From NCBI GenBank assembly GCA_026645575.1, contig JAPKMW010000045.1, positions 14,049-78,048 of the forward strand: DNA of 64,000 nt, read 5' to 3'. A model generated the notes under the pieces. It was not told the origin of the DNA. It saw only the letters and a program-made list of their open reading frames with translations, and searched no databases. This document shows, in pieces, positions 27,088 to 37,600 of this stretch; the stretch's first letter is position 1, and each line of letters opens with the position of its first letter. This stretch comes from Caldilineaceae bacterium (GTDB lineage: Bacteria > Chloroflexota > Anaerolineae > Caldilineales > Caldilineaceae). Made by a program: the position numbers and the translations under genes.

Positions 27088-29385
27088 TTACGTCAGCCGC
27101 TGCTCTAATTGGTGCATATACTGGAGCGCCTCATCAAGGGTCAGCGGTTTGGCTCTGGTGGCAAGAGTAGCGTCGGTGAAGGCTTCGCTGACCAGTTGCG
27201 CTTGCGCCGCCGCCCGTTGATAGGCCATCTCCACCATTAATTCGGGGGTGTGGGGGCGCTGTTGTAGGAGATGGTGGGCTGTCTGTTGGATGGCGTTGGC
27301 GCTCCAGTGGGTTGGCTCGATGCGGGCGGCGATGCTGGCGCACTGGCAGAGAAAGGTGGCGACCGCCGTCTGATGGCCCAGTTGGCGCGCCAGCGGTAGC
27401 CCTTCGCGGATCAAGGTCAAGGCTGCGCCATAGGCATGACGCCCCAGCGCGATTTCGCTGAGGGTGTGGCAGAGGTGCATCTGTAAATCTTTGCGCCCTA
27501 GCCGCCGCGTTTGTTCCAAGGCGTGTTGCAATGGCCCTTCCAGCCGGACGCCCTCGCCGCTGGTGTTGGCTAACATCCCCTGCAAACAGACTGCATAGAC
27601 CCACGCCAGCAGATGGCCTTGCTGGCTGGCGGCCAACTCGCCCCGCTGAAAGTAGTGTTGCGCGCCTTGTCGATCACCCTGTACAAAAGCGGCGCGCCCC
27701 AACGCCAGCAAGAGGATCGGGTGGTTAAACGCTTCGGCAAAGGGGGTTAACTCGTTGGCGGCGGCTGCCGTTGCTTCCCAATCGCGCAACGCCAGGTGGG
27801 TGTGAAGCAGCCAGCGTAACGCCAACGCCACGGCTTTCTGGTTGCCTTCGGCGCGGTAGAGGGCTAGGGCGCGTTGTAACCAGGGTAGGGGCGCGGCTGT
27901 ATTGCCATACAATAAGCCGGCGGTGAGATAGACGCGTGCTTGTAGGGTCGGTGGGTAGGCCGCCGGATCAGCGTGGAGCAACTGTAACGACCGCTCCGCC
28001 CACTGCTGCCCTTCGCTCCAATAGCCACGCACCGACCAGAAATCGCAGAGCGCGGCCAACAACGCCATGCCGCCTTTGGGATCATGACCGGATTGCCCCG
28101 CTTCGCCCAGCGCCCAGATCAACGCCGCACGAAAATTCTCCTGTTCCGCCTCCAATTGATCGAGCCAGTGCAGTTGTTGGGCTCCGCTCAGGTGGGCATC
28201 ACCACGCTCGGCCAGTTGGGTGTAGACAGCCAGATGACGCGCCCGAAAATGGTCGGTGGCGGCGGCTTCGGTTAATCGTTCCAAGGCATATTCCTGGATC
28301 GTGAGTAACATGCCATACCGGCGCACGCCCTGGTGATCCTGCGCGATGAGTAGACTCTTTTCTAAAAGTGCTTCGAGCGTGGCAAGCAGATTCGCGTGCG
28401 CCACTTGCGCCCCCCATGCTTCCCCACAGACCGCCTGGATCTCTTCTAGCCGCGCCCCACCGGCAAAGACCGCTAGCCGCTGAAACAACGCCTGTTCGTT
28501 TGCACTTTCCAGCAGACGATAGCTCCAATCGATTGTGTTATAGATTGTCAACAGGCGGGGGGGCGCGGTGCGTGGTCCCTGACCCAACAATAGGGACAAG
28601 GCGCGCCCCTGGCCCAGTTGCGCTAGCATCGCCGCCGGTGGTAACAAGCGTACCCGCGCAGCGGCCAGTTCAATCGCCAGCGGCAATCCATCGACCCAGT
28701 GACAGATCTGGGCAATCGACCAAAGCTGTTCATCCGTGAGCGTTAGATCGAGCGTCGCCAGTCGCGCCCGTTCGATAAAGAGCCGAACGGCGCTGGCCTG
28801 ACGCAATTGATCGAATTGTTCCGGCGGGCTGACCGGTTGCTGGCGATTCTGCCAGCCTTGCAGCACAGAGAGCGGCGCCAGCACAAAGAGTTGCTCCCCT
28901 GGTACCCGCAACGCTTCGCGGCTGGTGGCGATGATCTTGCTGTGCGGACAACGCAGCGCCAATTGTTGCACCACCTCGGCGCAGGCGGTCACCACATGTT
29001 CACAATTATCCAGCAGTAACAAACAAGTGCGATCCGCCAGCAGCGCCGCCACGGCGTCCAGCAATGATGCGTCCGCCTCCACCGTCAGGGCAAAAACGGC
29101 GGCAATCTCTTGGACAATGCGCCCTGCTGGACTCCGCACTGGCAACGCGCTGAGATCAACCCACCACAGTCCGCCCGGAAAGTGGGGATTGCCGCTTGAC
29201 AACTCCGGCGGCGTTTCATCCAAAAGACGGGCTAACTCCAGCGCCAGCCTGGTCTTGCCCATCCCACCGGCTCCGACAATCGTAATAATGCGCGGCTGTG
29301 GCAGTTGCAATAACTCCCACAATTGATCCAGATCCTCTATCCGCCCTACAAACGAAGTCAATGGAAAAAGAATATTTGTCGCCAT
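27088..29385 (-). CDS. STAND ATPase with TPR-like repeats, no DNA-binding domain
   Basis: 765 residues. N-terminal NTPase of the AfsR/LuxR-regulator type: FVGRIEDLDQL, Walker A GAGGMGKT (about residue 41), Walker B LLLLDNCEHV, sensor SREALRVPGE, and WVDGLPLAIELAAARVRLL. The C-terminal 380 residues are helical TPR-like repeats rich in Ala, Leu, Gln. STAND ATPases are signal-triggered switches that assemble into oligomers. In transcription factors of this type a helix-turn-helix domain precedes or follows; none is visible here, so it must work with a partner. It is divergent from lipase copy 2 and convergent with the hybrid kinase. Confidence 0.85.
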   Translation of the reverse strand: MATNILFPLTSFVGRIEDLDQLWELLQLPQPRIITIVGAGGMGKTRLALELARLLDETPPELSSGNPHFPGGLWWVDLSALPVRSPAGRIVQEIAAVFALTVEADASLLDAVAALLADRTCLLLLDNCEHVVTACAEVVQQLALRCPHSKIIATSREALRVPGEQLFVLAPLSVLQGWQNRQQPVSPPEQFDQLRQASAVRLFIERARLATLDLTLTDEQLWSIAQICHWVDGLPLAIELAAARVRLLPPAAMLAQLGQGRALSLLLGQGPRTAPPRLLTIYNTIDWSYRLLESANEQALFQRLAVFAGGARLEEIQAVCGEAWGAQVAHANLLATLEALLEKSLLIAQDHQGVRRYGMLLTIQEYALERLTEAAATDHFRARHLAVYTQLAERGDAHLSGAQQLHWLDQLEAEQENFRAALIWALGEAGQSGHDPKGGMALLAALCDFWSVRGYWSEGQQWAERSLQLLHADPAAYPPTLQARVYLTAGLLYGNTAAPLPWLQRALALYRAEGNQKAVALALRWLLHTHLALRDWEATAAAANELTPFAEAFNHPILLLALGRAAFVQGDRQGAQHYFQRGELAASQQGHLLAWVYAVCLQGMLANTSGEGVRLEGPLQHALEQTRRLGRKDLQMHLCHTLSEIALGRHAYGAALTLIREGLPLARQLGHQTAVATFLCQCASIAARIEPTHWSANAIQQTAHHLLQQRPHTPELMVEMAYQRAAAQAQLVSEAFTDATLATRAKPLTLDEALQYMHQLEQRLT

Positions 29386-29621
29386 CTGCCACTTGCTTTC
29401 CTCTTGCCCGTTTCCCCAGGCTTCGTTTCGGCGCGACCCACCTTACAGTTGTGTTACCTGCCTTATTATCCAACAGGCTGGCCCTCAGGTCAAGATTGGT
29501 ATGTTAATTTACGATTTAAAAGATAAAGATGTGTGCGTTTGCAAAGGCGCTGGCTCCACCCCGGCGGCAGAAGGGTTTGCCTTCTCCACATCCTTTGATT
29601 TGACAACCGGCTATGGCTTTA

Positions 29622-29637
29622 TGGCAAAATCCTTACA
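29622..29637 (+). promoter_or_regulatory. Conserved block ahead of both lipase genes
   Basis: TGGCAAAATCCTTACA, identical to 23409-23424. It ends 37 nt before the start of lipase copy 2, and 31 nt before that of copy 1, so it could be a shared promoter or regulator site retained since duplication. A TTGACA at 29600-29605 lies upstream. Confidence 0.45.
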
Positions 29638-29674
29638 ATAACGAAGAGTGAAGTGGTGGAGAGAGGGAAGGATC

Positions 29675-30736
29675 ATGGCGGCAAGTGTGCGATGGAGTTG
29701 TTTATTGGCGGTGAGTGTTTTTCTGCTCATGCTGATGATTTCCATTGCCGTCGTCGGCTATTGGACGCTCTTTTTGAGCATTGATGATACGGTGATCCAG
29801 CAAGCCGCGGCGCATGAACTGCGAACAGATTCGGCGCTGCGCACGCCGATCATCGTCGTCCACGGCTTACAGGATGGTGATGCTGACCTGGCGAGTGGCT
29901 GTGCGGCCACCGCTGGCCCTTTTGCCTATGAAACCCTCCTGGCCGAAGGGCGCTATATTCCGCTCCACAGCATTGGTCCCTGGCTGATTGCCGATGGCTA
30001 CGCCCCTTACTATGTGATCCTTGCCACCACGCCAGATCGCACGCCCGCGTTGGAAGAAAATGGACGCTGCCTGGAAAGGCAACTGCGCAATCTGGTGGCG
30101 CGCTTAGGTGACACAGCCCCGGCAAAATTCACCATCATCGCGCACAGCATGGGGGGACTGGTGACCCGCGCCTGTTTAGCCCAAAGTGACTTTTGCCACA
30201 ACGTCACCAAACAAGTGATCACCCTCGGCTCGCCCCACAATGGCACGAATCGCACCCTGGGTCTAAAAACCGGTGAACCCGATTGCGCCGCCGATCCGGG
30301 GCTGTGTCAGATGGTTGATCATGTGCGGACGCGCGCTTTTAACGCCAAAGCGCCCAATCTGCCGGGTATCGCATACACCTTTATCGGCGGCACCGAGGGA
30401 ATTTTGCAGCGGGTGCGTCTCTTCCATGAAAATGACGGGCTGGTCGGCGCTTGGAGCGCCGTCGGCATGCTCTTTGACGCCGACGGTCAACCCCAGTGGG
30501 CGGAATGGATCCAGCCCAACCCACCCACGATCTACTTTGTTGCCAACAAACATGCCGTCAGCCGTCGCCCCGGTTATGCTTATTCTGAAGCGCCTGCCCC
30601 TGGCGCGTTCAGTGAAGCTTACATCTGCATTCGCTATGCACTAGGCAAAGTCGCAGAACGCCCTGCGGTCTGTCGCACACCAGCCAATCCTACACCAGCC
30701 CTGTTGCGCCTGGGGCCGAAGGTTGTTGAAGAGTAG
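29675..30736 (+). CDS. Membrane-anchored alpha/beta-hydrolase (lipase-like), copy 2
   Basis: 353 residues, a close paralog of the protein at 23456. N-terminal anchor LLAVSVFLLMLMISIAVVGYW, then the same hydrolase: IIVVHGLQDG, IIAHSMGGLVTRACL with the nucleophile Ser, GEPDCAADPGLCQMVDH, FHENDGLVGAWSA and NKHAVSRRPGY. Long stretches are identical to copy 1, so the duplication is recent or under shared selection; the N-terminal 40 residues have diverged. Start ATG 29675 with GAGGGAAGG just upstream decides the start in both copies. A cytochrome c lipoprotein gene follows by 36 nt on the same strand. Confidence 0.85.
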   Translation: MAASVRWSCLLAVSVFLLMLMISIAVVGYWTLFLSIDDTVIQQAAAHELRTDSALRTPIIVVHGLQDGDADLASGCAATAGPFAYETLLAEGRYIPLHSIGPWLIADGYAPYYVILATTPDRTPALEENGRCLERQLRNLVARLGDTAPAKFTIIAHSMGGLVTRACLAQSDFCHNVTKQVITLGSPHNGTNRTLGLKTGEPDCAADPGLCQMVDHVRTRAFNAKAPNLPGIAYTFIGGTEGILQRVRLFHENDGLVGAWSAVGMLFDADGQPQWAEWIQPNPPTIYFVANKHAVSRRPGYAYSEAPAPGAFSEAYICIRYALGKVAERPAVCRTPANPTPALLRLGPKVVEE

Positions 30737-30772
30737 CCTCGCCTTTTTGTTGAAGTTTTACAGGAGGATGCA

Positions 30773-31309
30773 ATGAACATACGAACCTTAGGCTTATTCA
30801 TCGCTTTGCTACTATTTACTCTTGGTTGTCAACCGATCCAGGCGACAACTGCTAATTCGTCACCCTCTGCCGATCCAGCCCAATCATCGCTGCTAGAGAC
30901 CGCACCCTTGACAAATACAGTAACGATCACGACTATCGGTGCTGCAACGACAACGCTTGCGCTCTCCACCACCACCCCTGTAACCAGCACGGTCGCGCCA
31001 CTTGCCGATGGTCGCACCCTCTACCGGCAATACTATTGTGGCATTTGCCACCAGTCCACCGGGGCAGGAACCAGAGGAACCTTTGGCCCCTCCCACGATG
31101 GCTTGGGCGCCATCGCCGCCCAACGCTGGCAAGAACCGACCTACCAGGGTGACGCCACCACTGCCGCCGAATATCTCCACGAAAGCCTGGTTGATCCGCA
31201 ACGCTTTGTTGTCCCCGGCTATGAATTGACCCCGCATCGGATGCCTGCCTATAGCTTTCTGCCTCCTGAAGAATTGACGATTTTAGTGACATGGTTAAGC
31301 CAACAATAG
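30773..31309 (+). CDS. Lipoprotein c-type cytochrome
   Basis: 178 residues. A signal peptide ends in LFTLGC, a lipobox, so the mature protein is probably lipid-anchored outside the membrane. A Thr/Ser-rich linker (residues 22-75) leads to a single-heme cytochrome c domain with CGICH as heme attachment site and a Met in HRMPAYSFLPPEEL as probable sixth ligand. It carries electrons; the partner is not in the window. AGGAGG precedes the ATG, a near-perfect ribosome site. It may be cotranscribed with lipase copy 2. Confidence 0.88.
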   Translation: MNIRTLGLFIALLLFTLGCQPIQATTANSSPSADPAQSSLLETAPLTNTVTITTIGAATTTLALSTTTPVTSTVAPLADGRTLYRQYYCGICHQSTGAGTRGTFGPSHDGLGAIAAQRWQEPTYQGDATTAAEYLHESLVDPQRFVVPGYELTPHRMPAYSFLPPEELTILVTWLSQQ

Positions 31310-31532
31310 GCTCTACCGCCAGGTGATTGGAGCAGTTTATCTGATCACCTATGCACCCCCTTCATCTCTATCCACCGCACCAACTATATCGCGCTTTGCC
31401 ACTTTTGCCTGTGGGTTACTAAAACGTAAGAAACACTCCTTACTCTCTATTGTACAACAGTTGACCTACAATCTGCTCTATTTTTCGCCCATTTCTACAG
31501 TACGGCCCCAAAAAATTACACAAAATTTACGA

Positions 31533-31561
31533 TTGAAGGCTAGCGATTAGTCCGCTATGAT
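31533..31561 (+). promoter_or_regulatory. Promoter for giant surface protein
   Basis: TTGAAG (31533-31538), exact 17-bp spacer, TATGAT (31556-31561). Start near 31568, leaving a leader of about 100 nt. The rest of the gap 31310-31669 shows no gene; it is AT-rich around 31430-31530. Confidence 0.55.
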
Positions 31562-31669
31562 CGCTTAGATTCCGATCAGTTACACCCGCGCCACTTTGTT
31601 CCTATCCCACCTGATCGACAACCGCTATGTCGTCGCGCAAATTTGACTACCCAAATAGGAGTGTTGCCT

Positions 31670-34600
31670 GTGTTGCTTTCCGTTTTCAACTGTAAGCTCA
31701 TCGTACGCTTGGCGCTGCTTTTTGCGCTTCTCTTCTGTGCGCTGGGTATCTCTTCCGCCCTGGCAAAAGCCACCGCGTCTACAATACTTGCGACGACAAT
31801 GGCGGTTGACAACGTTGCCCCCCATCCGGTCAGTAAGAAGCTTGCCGTGCTTTACGCGCCAGCCAATAGCGCACCCACACTTGATCCGATTGCCGATCCG
31901 GCGCCCATCGACCAGGACGCGATCTCTCAAACTGTGAACCTCACGGGCATTACGGCCGGTGGGAGTGAAACACAGACGCTCACAGTCACGGCTACTTCGG
32001 CTAATAGCGCACTTGTACCCCATCCGGCGGTGACCTACACCAGCCCGGACACCACCGGTTCTCTTCGCTACACACCCGTTGCAGGCGCCAGCGGTTCGAC
32101 TGTTATCACCGTCACTGTGGATGATGGGCAGGCCATCGATGCCACGACGACGCAGACCTTTACGGTGGTGGTCAAACCCGCCGCCGTTTACGTCAGCCCA
32201 ACCTTCACCGATACGGCCGGTACGCCGATTCCCGATGCCGACCTGGGGCGTGCTGGCGATCAAGCCGCGACACAGGCAAGCACGGCCTTTGCCACCATCA
32301 ACGCTGCCCTCGCCGCTGCCGCCAGCAATGGCACAATCATTGTTAATGCCGGTAGTTATTCCGAGATAGTAACGCTCAACACAAGCCAAACCTTAAAAAT
32401 CAGCGGCGTAGATGTCAGCCAGACGGTCATCCTGGCCGATCTAGCAACGAGCGCTGCCGTCACCGTGACCATTGATGGCAACTCTACCCTTACTTTTGGC
32501 GACGAAGATAGCCGCACCCTGGCCGGTCTCATCAGCGGCAGTGGCAATCTGGTCAAACAAGGCAGCGGTATGGCCACCCTCGCCAACAGCAATACCTATA
32601 GCGGCCTCACCACGGTCAATGCCGGTACGCTGCGGGTTACGGTTAATGCGGCACTGGGCAGCACCGCCAGTGGCACGACGGTGGCGTCTGGGGCAACCCT
32701 CGACTTGCGCAATGTCACTTATAGCACGGCAGAACCGCTCACGCTGGGGGGCGGCGCGTTGAGTAACTCTGGTAATGGTACCACTACTTTTGCCGGCGCT
32801 GTCACCATGATCGCCAACAGTAATTTTGATACCGGTAACCCCGGTAGTTTATTGATCCTGAATGGCGCCGTGACCGGCAACTTTGTGCTGAATAAGCGCA
32901 ACGCCGGCACCCTGCGCTTGCTGAATTCCAGTAATAGCTTCCGATCGTTCATCATTGCCGGTGGTGTGGTGCAAGCGGGCGCCGCTGAAGTGATCGCCGA
33001 TACTGCCGATCTGCACACCATCAGCACCTTTGACCTTAACGGATTCGACGAAACCATGGACAGTCTGCTTGGTAATGGCACCGTCAGTAATTCACAATCC
33101 ACGTTCGTCACCCTGACCGTTGGCGCCGGGAATAATGATAGCGATAACCGTTTATTTGGTCCGATCACCGGTGCCATTCATCTTGTGAAGACCGGAACGG
33201 GTCGGCAACTGCTCGGCTCTGCCAGTAGCACCTATAGTGGTACGACGACGATTAACAGCGGTCGGTTGACCTTGAATCCGCCCGGTGGTGCTACCACCAT
33301 ACAAGCGCTGGGCAGTACAGCCGGTAAGACGATCCTCAATGCTGCCGGCACCTTAGAAATGAATACTGTGACCTATCTATTGGCCGAACCGGTGATCATC
33401 AACGGTGGTACGATTCTGGTTTCCTATGGTACAAACAGCTTTCCTGGCCCCATCACCTTGGCGACCGGCACGGCCACAATCAATACCGCGACGAGTACGC
33501 AATTAACCTTAAGTGGCGCCATCACAGGCGACCAGGGTTTTACCAAAACCGGTAACGGCGTCTTGATTATCAGTGGCGCCAACACCTATACTGGTGTCAC
33601 AACGATCAATGGCGGGACGTTGCTGGTCAACGGTTCCACAGCGTCGGCGAGTACCGTTGCCGTCAATAGTGGGGGTACTCTGGGCGGTGTTGGCACAGTC
33701 AATGGGGCCGTTAATGTAGCCAGCGGCGGAGCCGTCAGCCCTGGTCTTTCCCCCGGCATTCTCAACACCGGTGATGTCACCTTTACCAGTGGTGCGACCT
33801 TCAACGTGGAGATCAATGGCGTCACAGTCGGCGCCCAATATGATCAACTCAATGTCACCGGCGCCGTGGCGCTGGGCAATGCGACCTTGAGTTTGAGTGG
33901 TTCCTATATGCCGGTGGTGGGGGATCGCTTTACCCTCATCAACAATGACGGTGCTGACGCCATTACCGGCGCCTTCAACGGTTTGGCCGAGGGTGCTGAT
34001 GTGACCTTGAATGGCGTCACTTTATTCATCAGCTACCTTGGTGGCGATGGCAACGATGTTGTGTTGGCGATGCCAGTCTGTTTTGCCACGCCTGATGACG
34101 GTGCAACCCTCTTTAGCACAACGAATGCGCAAGCGATCCAACAGGCCGTTGATGTGGCCAACACTGGCGACATGGTCAAAATCGCTGGTACATGCGCAGG
34201 CACAGCCGCACGCAGCGGCAGCACGCAGAGCGTCTACCTTGACAAAGCGCTTACCCTCGCCGGCGGCTATACGACCACCAACTGGCTCACCAGTGATCCC
34301 GACGCCAATCCAACGACCGTGGATGCTGATAACGGCGGGCGGGTGATCTATGCCACTGAGCCCTTGACCGTGGAAAACCTAATCATCCAAAATGGACTGG
34401 TCACTGATGGTGACGGGGGCGGCATCCAGGCTGTTGCTGATCTTATCATCAGCAACAGCCTAATCCGAGACAACGTCGCGTCTGGTGCTGGCTTCGATAG
34501 CTATGGCGGCGGCGTATCGGCGCTTGGATTGGTCAACGTCAGCGGCAGCACCTTTAGCAACAACCTGGCTGAAGATGATGGCGGCGGCCTCTATGTCATG

Positions 34601-37600
34601 GGCATGCTCGCAATCACCGATACAACCTTTTTGAGCAACACGGCGGGCAGCCGGGGGGGCGGCCTCCATATCTATGGCAATCTTGGTGTGTCGGCTACCG
34701 AATTTGATCCCAGTAGTTTGACCCGCGTGGCCTTTCAAAACAACCGCGCCGGCGCGACGGGCGGCGGCGCTTATCTCCGCAATGGCGCCCAGATGACGGG
34801 GCTGGACTTTTTCGATAACAGCGCGGCTTTCGGTGGGGGTGCGCTCTTTTTTTCCGGCATCACCACCACACCGATTGCGATCAGCAATAGTCGTTTTGGG
34901 CGGAATCGCGCCGATAACCAGCAGGGCGATGTCATCTATTTCGCCGATGAGTATCCGGTCCAGGTGGATCTGCTGCATAGTACGCTAGTTGACAGCGCAC
35001 CAACCGGTGGGTCGGCGATCTATGTCAACATGGGCAGTCTGAATATTATCAACACCATTGTCGCCAGTCACACCGTCGCTATCCTGAATAATGGCGGCGC
35101 TGTGACCGAGGACTATAATCTCTTTTACGGCAATGACACCGATGTTAGCGGCGCCGTGAGCAGCGGCGACCATAGCCTTGTTGGCGACCCCGCCTTTGTC
35201 GATCCGGTGAATGATGACTACAACTTGAGCGCAACGAGTAAGGCGCTGGATCGCGGGACCGACGCCGGGATTGGTGAGGACTGGGAAGGGGATCTGCGCC
35301 CACAAGGCAACGGCTTTGACATCGGCGCCGATGAAGCGCCCTATAGCGCCCCTTATCTCTGTTTTGCCACACTGGATGGCAGCACCATCTACGAAAGTTT
35401 TACGGCCCAAGCCTTGCAGGATGCCATTGCGGCAGCGACCGCCGGCGACACCGTAAAGATGGCCGGGGACTGCCAGGGCGACTTGCCGCTAGCGATCACC
35501 ATGCCACTGACGCTCAGTGGCGGTTACACCACCAGCAACTGGCTCACCGCCGATACGGCTACCTACCCCACCATTTTGGATGGCAATGACATCACCCGCC
35601 CCCTCAACATCACCGGTGAGATTGAGGTGACGTTGCAAAATTTAACCTTGCAAAATGGCGATGCTGGCACGGAAGACGGCGGCTGTCTCTACATCGACCG
35701 CAGCACCGTCACCCTAAATGATACGATAATTACTGGCTGTCAGGCTGAACATGGCGGTGGCGTACGCGTTGGCAGCACCCTGATCCTCAACGCCGGCACG
35801 GTGATCAGCGGCAACATGGCAGCGGGCAATGGTGGCGGCATTCTGGTCAACGGCACGCCAACGGCTACCGTGATCATCCAGGGCGGTGAAGTTCTCTCCA
35901 ACACGGCGGTCAACGGCGGTGGTGTGGCCGTGCTGGGCAGTGGCAATGTGTTGACCATGACCAGCGGCGCCATCAGTGACAACGTAGCGCAGGGCGTCGA
36001 TAGCGCCGACGACACTGGCGGCGATGGGTTGGGCGGCGGCATCTATAACACCGGTGCTGTCTGGCTGACCGGGGGCGTTCTGCAAACCAATCGCGCCGAA
36101 GGCGGCAGCGGCGGGAGTTTAGGCAGTGACGGCGGCGCGAATGGCGGCAGTGGTCGCGGTGGCGCCATTTACAATGACGGCGCGGCCAGCCTGACCGTCG
36201 CCAATGTCATCCTGGCGGAGAATGAGGCATTAGGCGGCGCCGGTTACAGCACCTCGTTTAACACAGGGGGCAATGGCGGTGATGCTTGGGGCGGCGCCAT
36301 TGACAATGATGGCGCCCTAACCCTCAGCGATACGGAACTACGGAACAACCTGGCCCAAGGGGGTAATGGCGGGCGGGGCCGCTCTGATGGCGGTTACGGC
36401 GGCTTGGGCTTGGGCGGCGCCCTCAGCCTGTGGGGGAGTACCCCGCTTGTCCTCACCAACATACAAATGTTGACCAATACGGCACAGGGCGGCGATGGCG
36501 ATTATGGTGCGGACCTAGGCGGGGACGGTGGCAGCAGCAGTGGCGGCGCGCTGTTTAGTGAACCAGCGCTGACCATCATCGATAGCCACTTCCAGGGCAA
36601 TGGCGCGGTAACCAGCGCCGGTGGGACAGCAGACGGCGGCAGTGACGGCCTGGCCGGCAGCAGCGAAGGCGGAGCCATCTATGCGGCGGAAACCGTGGTG
36701 ATTACGGCCACCAGCTTCTTTTCCAACAGTGCGGCAAGCGGCGGCGCCATCTATCAGCACAATAGCGACTTTGCCGTTGATCTGCACGTGGTCAACAGCC
36801 TTTTTGCCCACAACGCCGCCTGGCTTGCGACAACCGGCGCGGCTATTGCCCATGACGCCGATGGCGCCGTTGAATTGCTCCACAATACGATCGGCGCGGT
36901 CGGCGCCGGGACGCCAAGTGGCGTGGCCGCCATCTGGCTAAACCAGATCGCGGCTGCCGCCATCACGAATACAGTCATTGTTGGTCATGATGTTGGCATT
37001 GAAAATAACGATGGTGCGGTGACGATAACCGGCGCCGGCAATCTTTTCTATGACAATGCCACCGCCGCCACCAACGGTAACTTTACCGCCGGCTTTGCCC
37101 TGCCCAGCGGCGATCCCGCCTTTGCCAATGCAGCAAACGACGACTACCGTTTGACCAGCAGCAGCGCCGCTATTGATCAGGGCGTTGATGCCTCTATTCT
37201 TGACGACTTTGACGGATCGCTCCGCCCGCAGGGCCTGGCGCCGGATGTGGGCGCCTTTGAATCGTCCTACATGGTTCGCTGTTTTGCCACCGCAAATGGC
37301 GGCGGCACGATCTACCCTAGCGCAGATAGCACGGCGGTACGCAACGCGATTGCCGATGCGACGGTGTTGCCAAGCAACGAAGTGCGGGTGGCCGGCACTT
37401 GTGAAGGGGTGGCGACTAACAGCGGCACGACCCAACTGGCCCTGATCACCCAAACGTTAACCCTGCGCGGCGGCTATACCACCACCGATTGGCTCACTAG
37501 TGACCCCGACGCCACCCCAACGACCCTTGATGCCTTGCGCAGCGGTCGAGTGATCTATACCAGTCAGCCGTTGACGGTGGAAAACCTGATCCTCCAAAAT

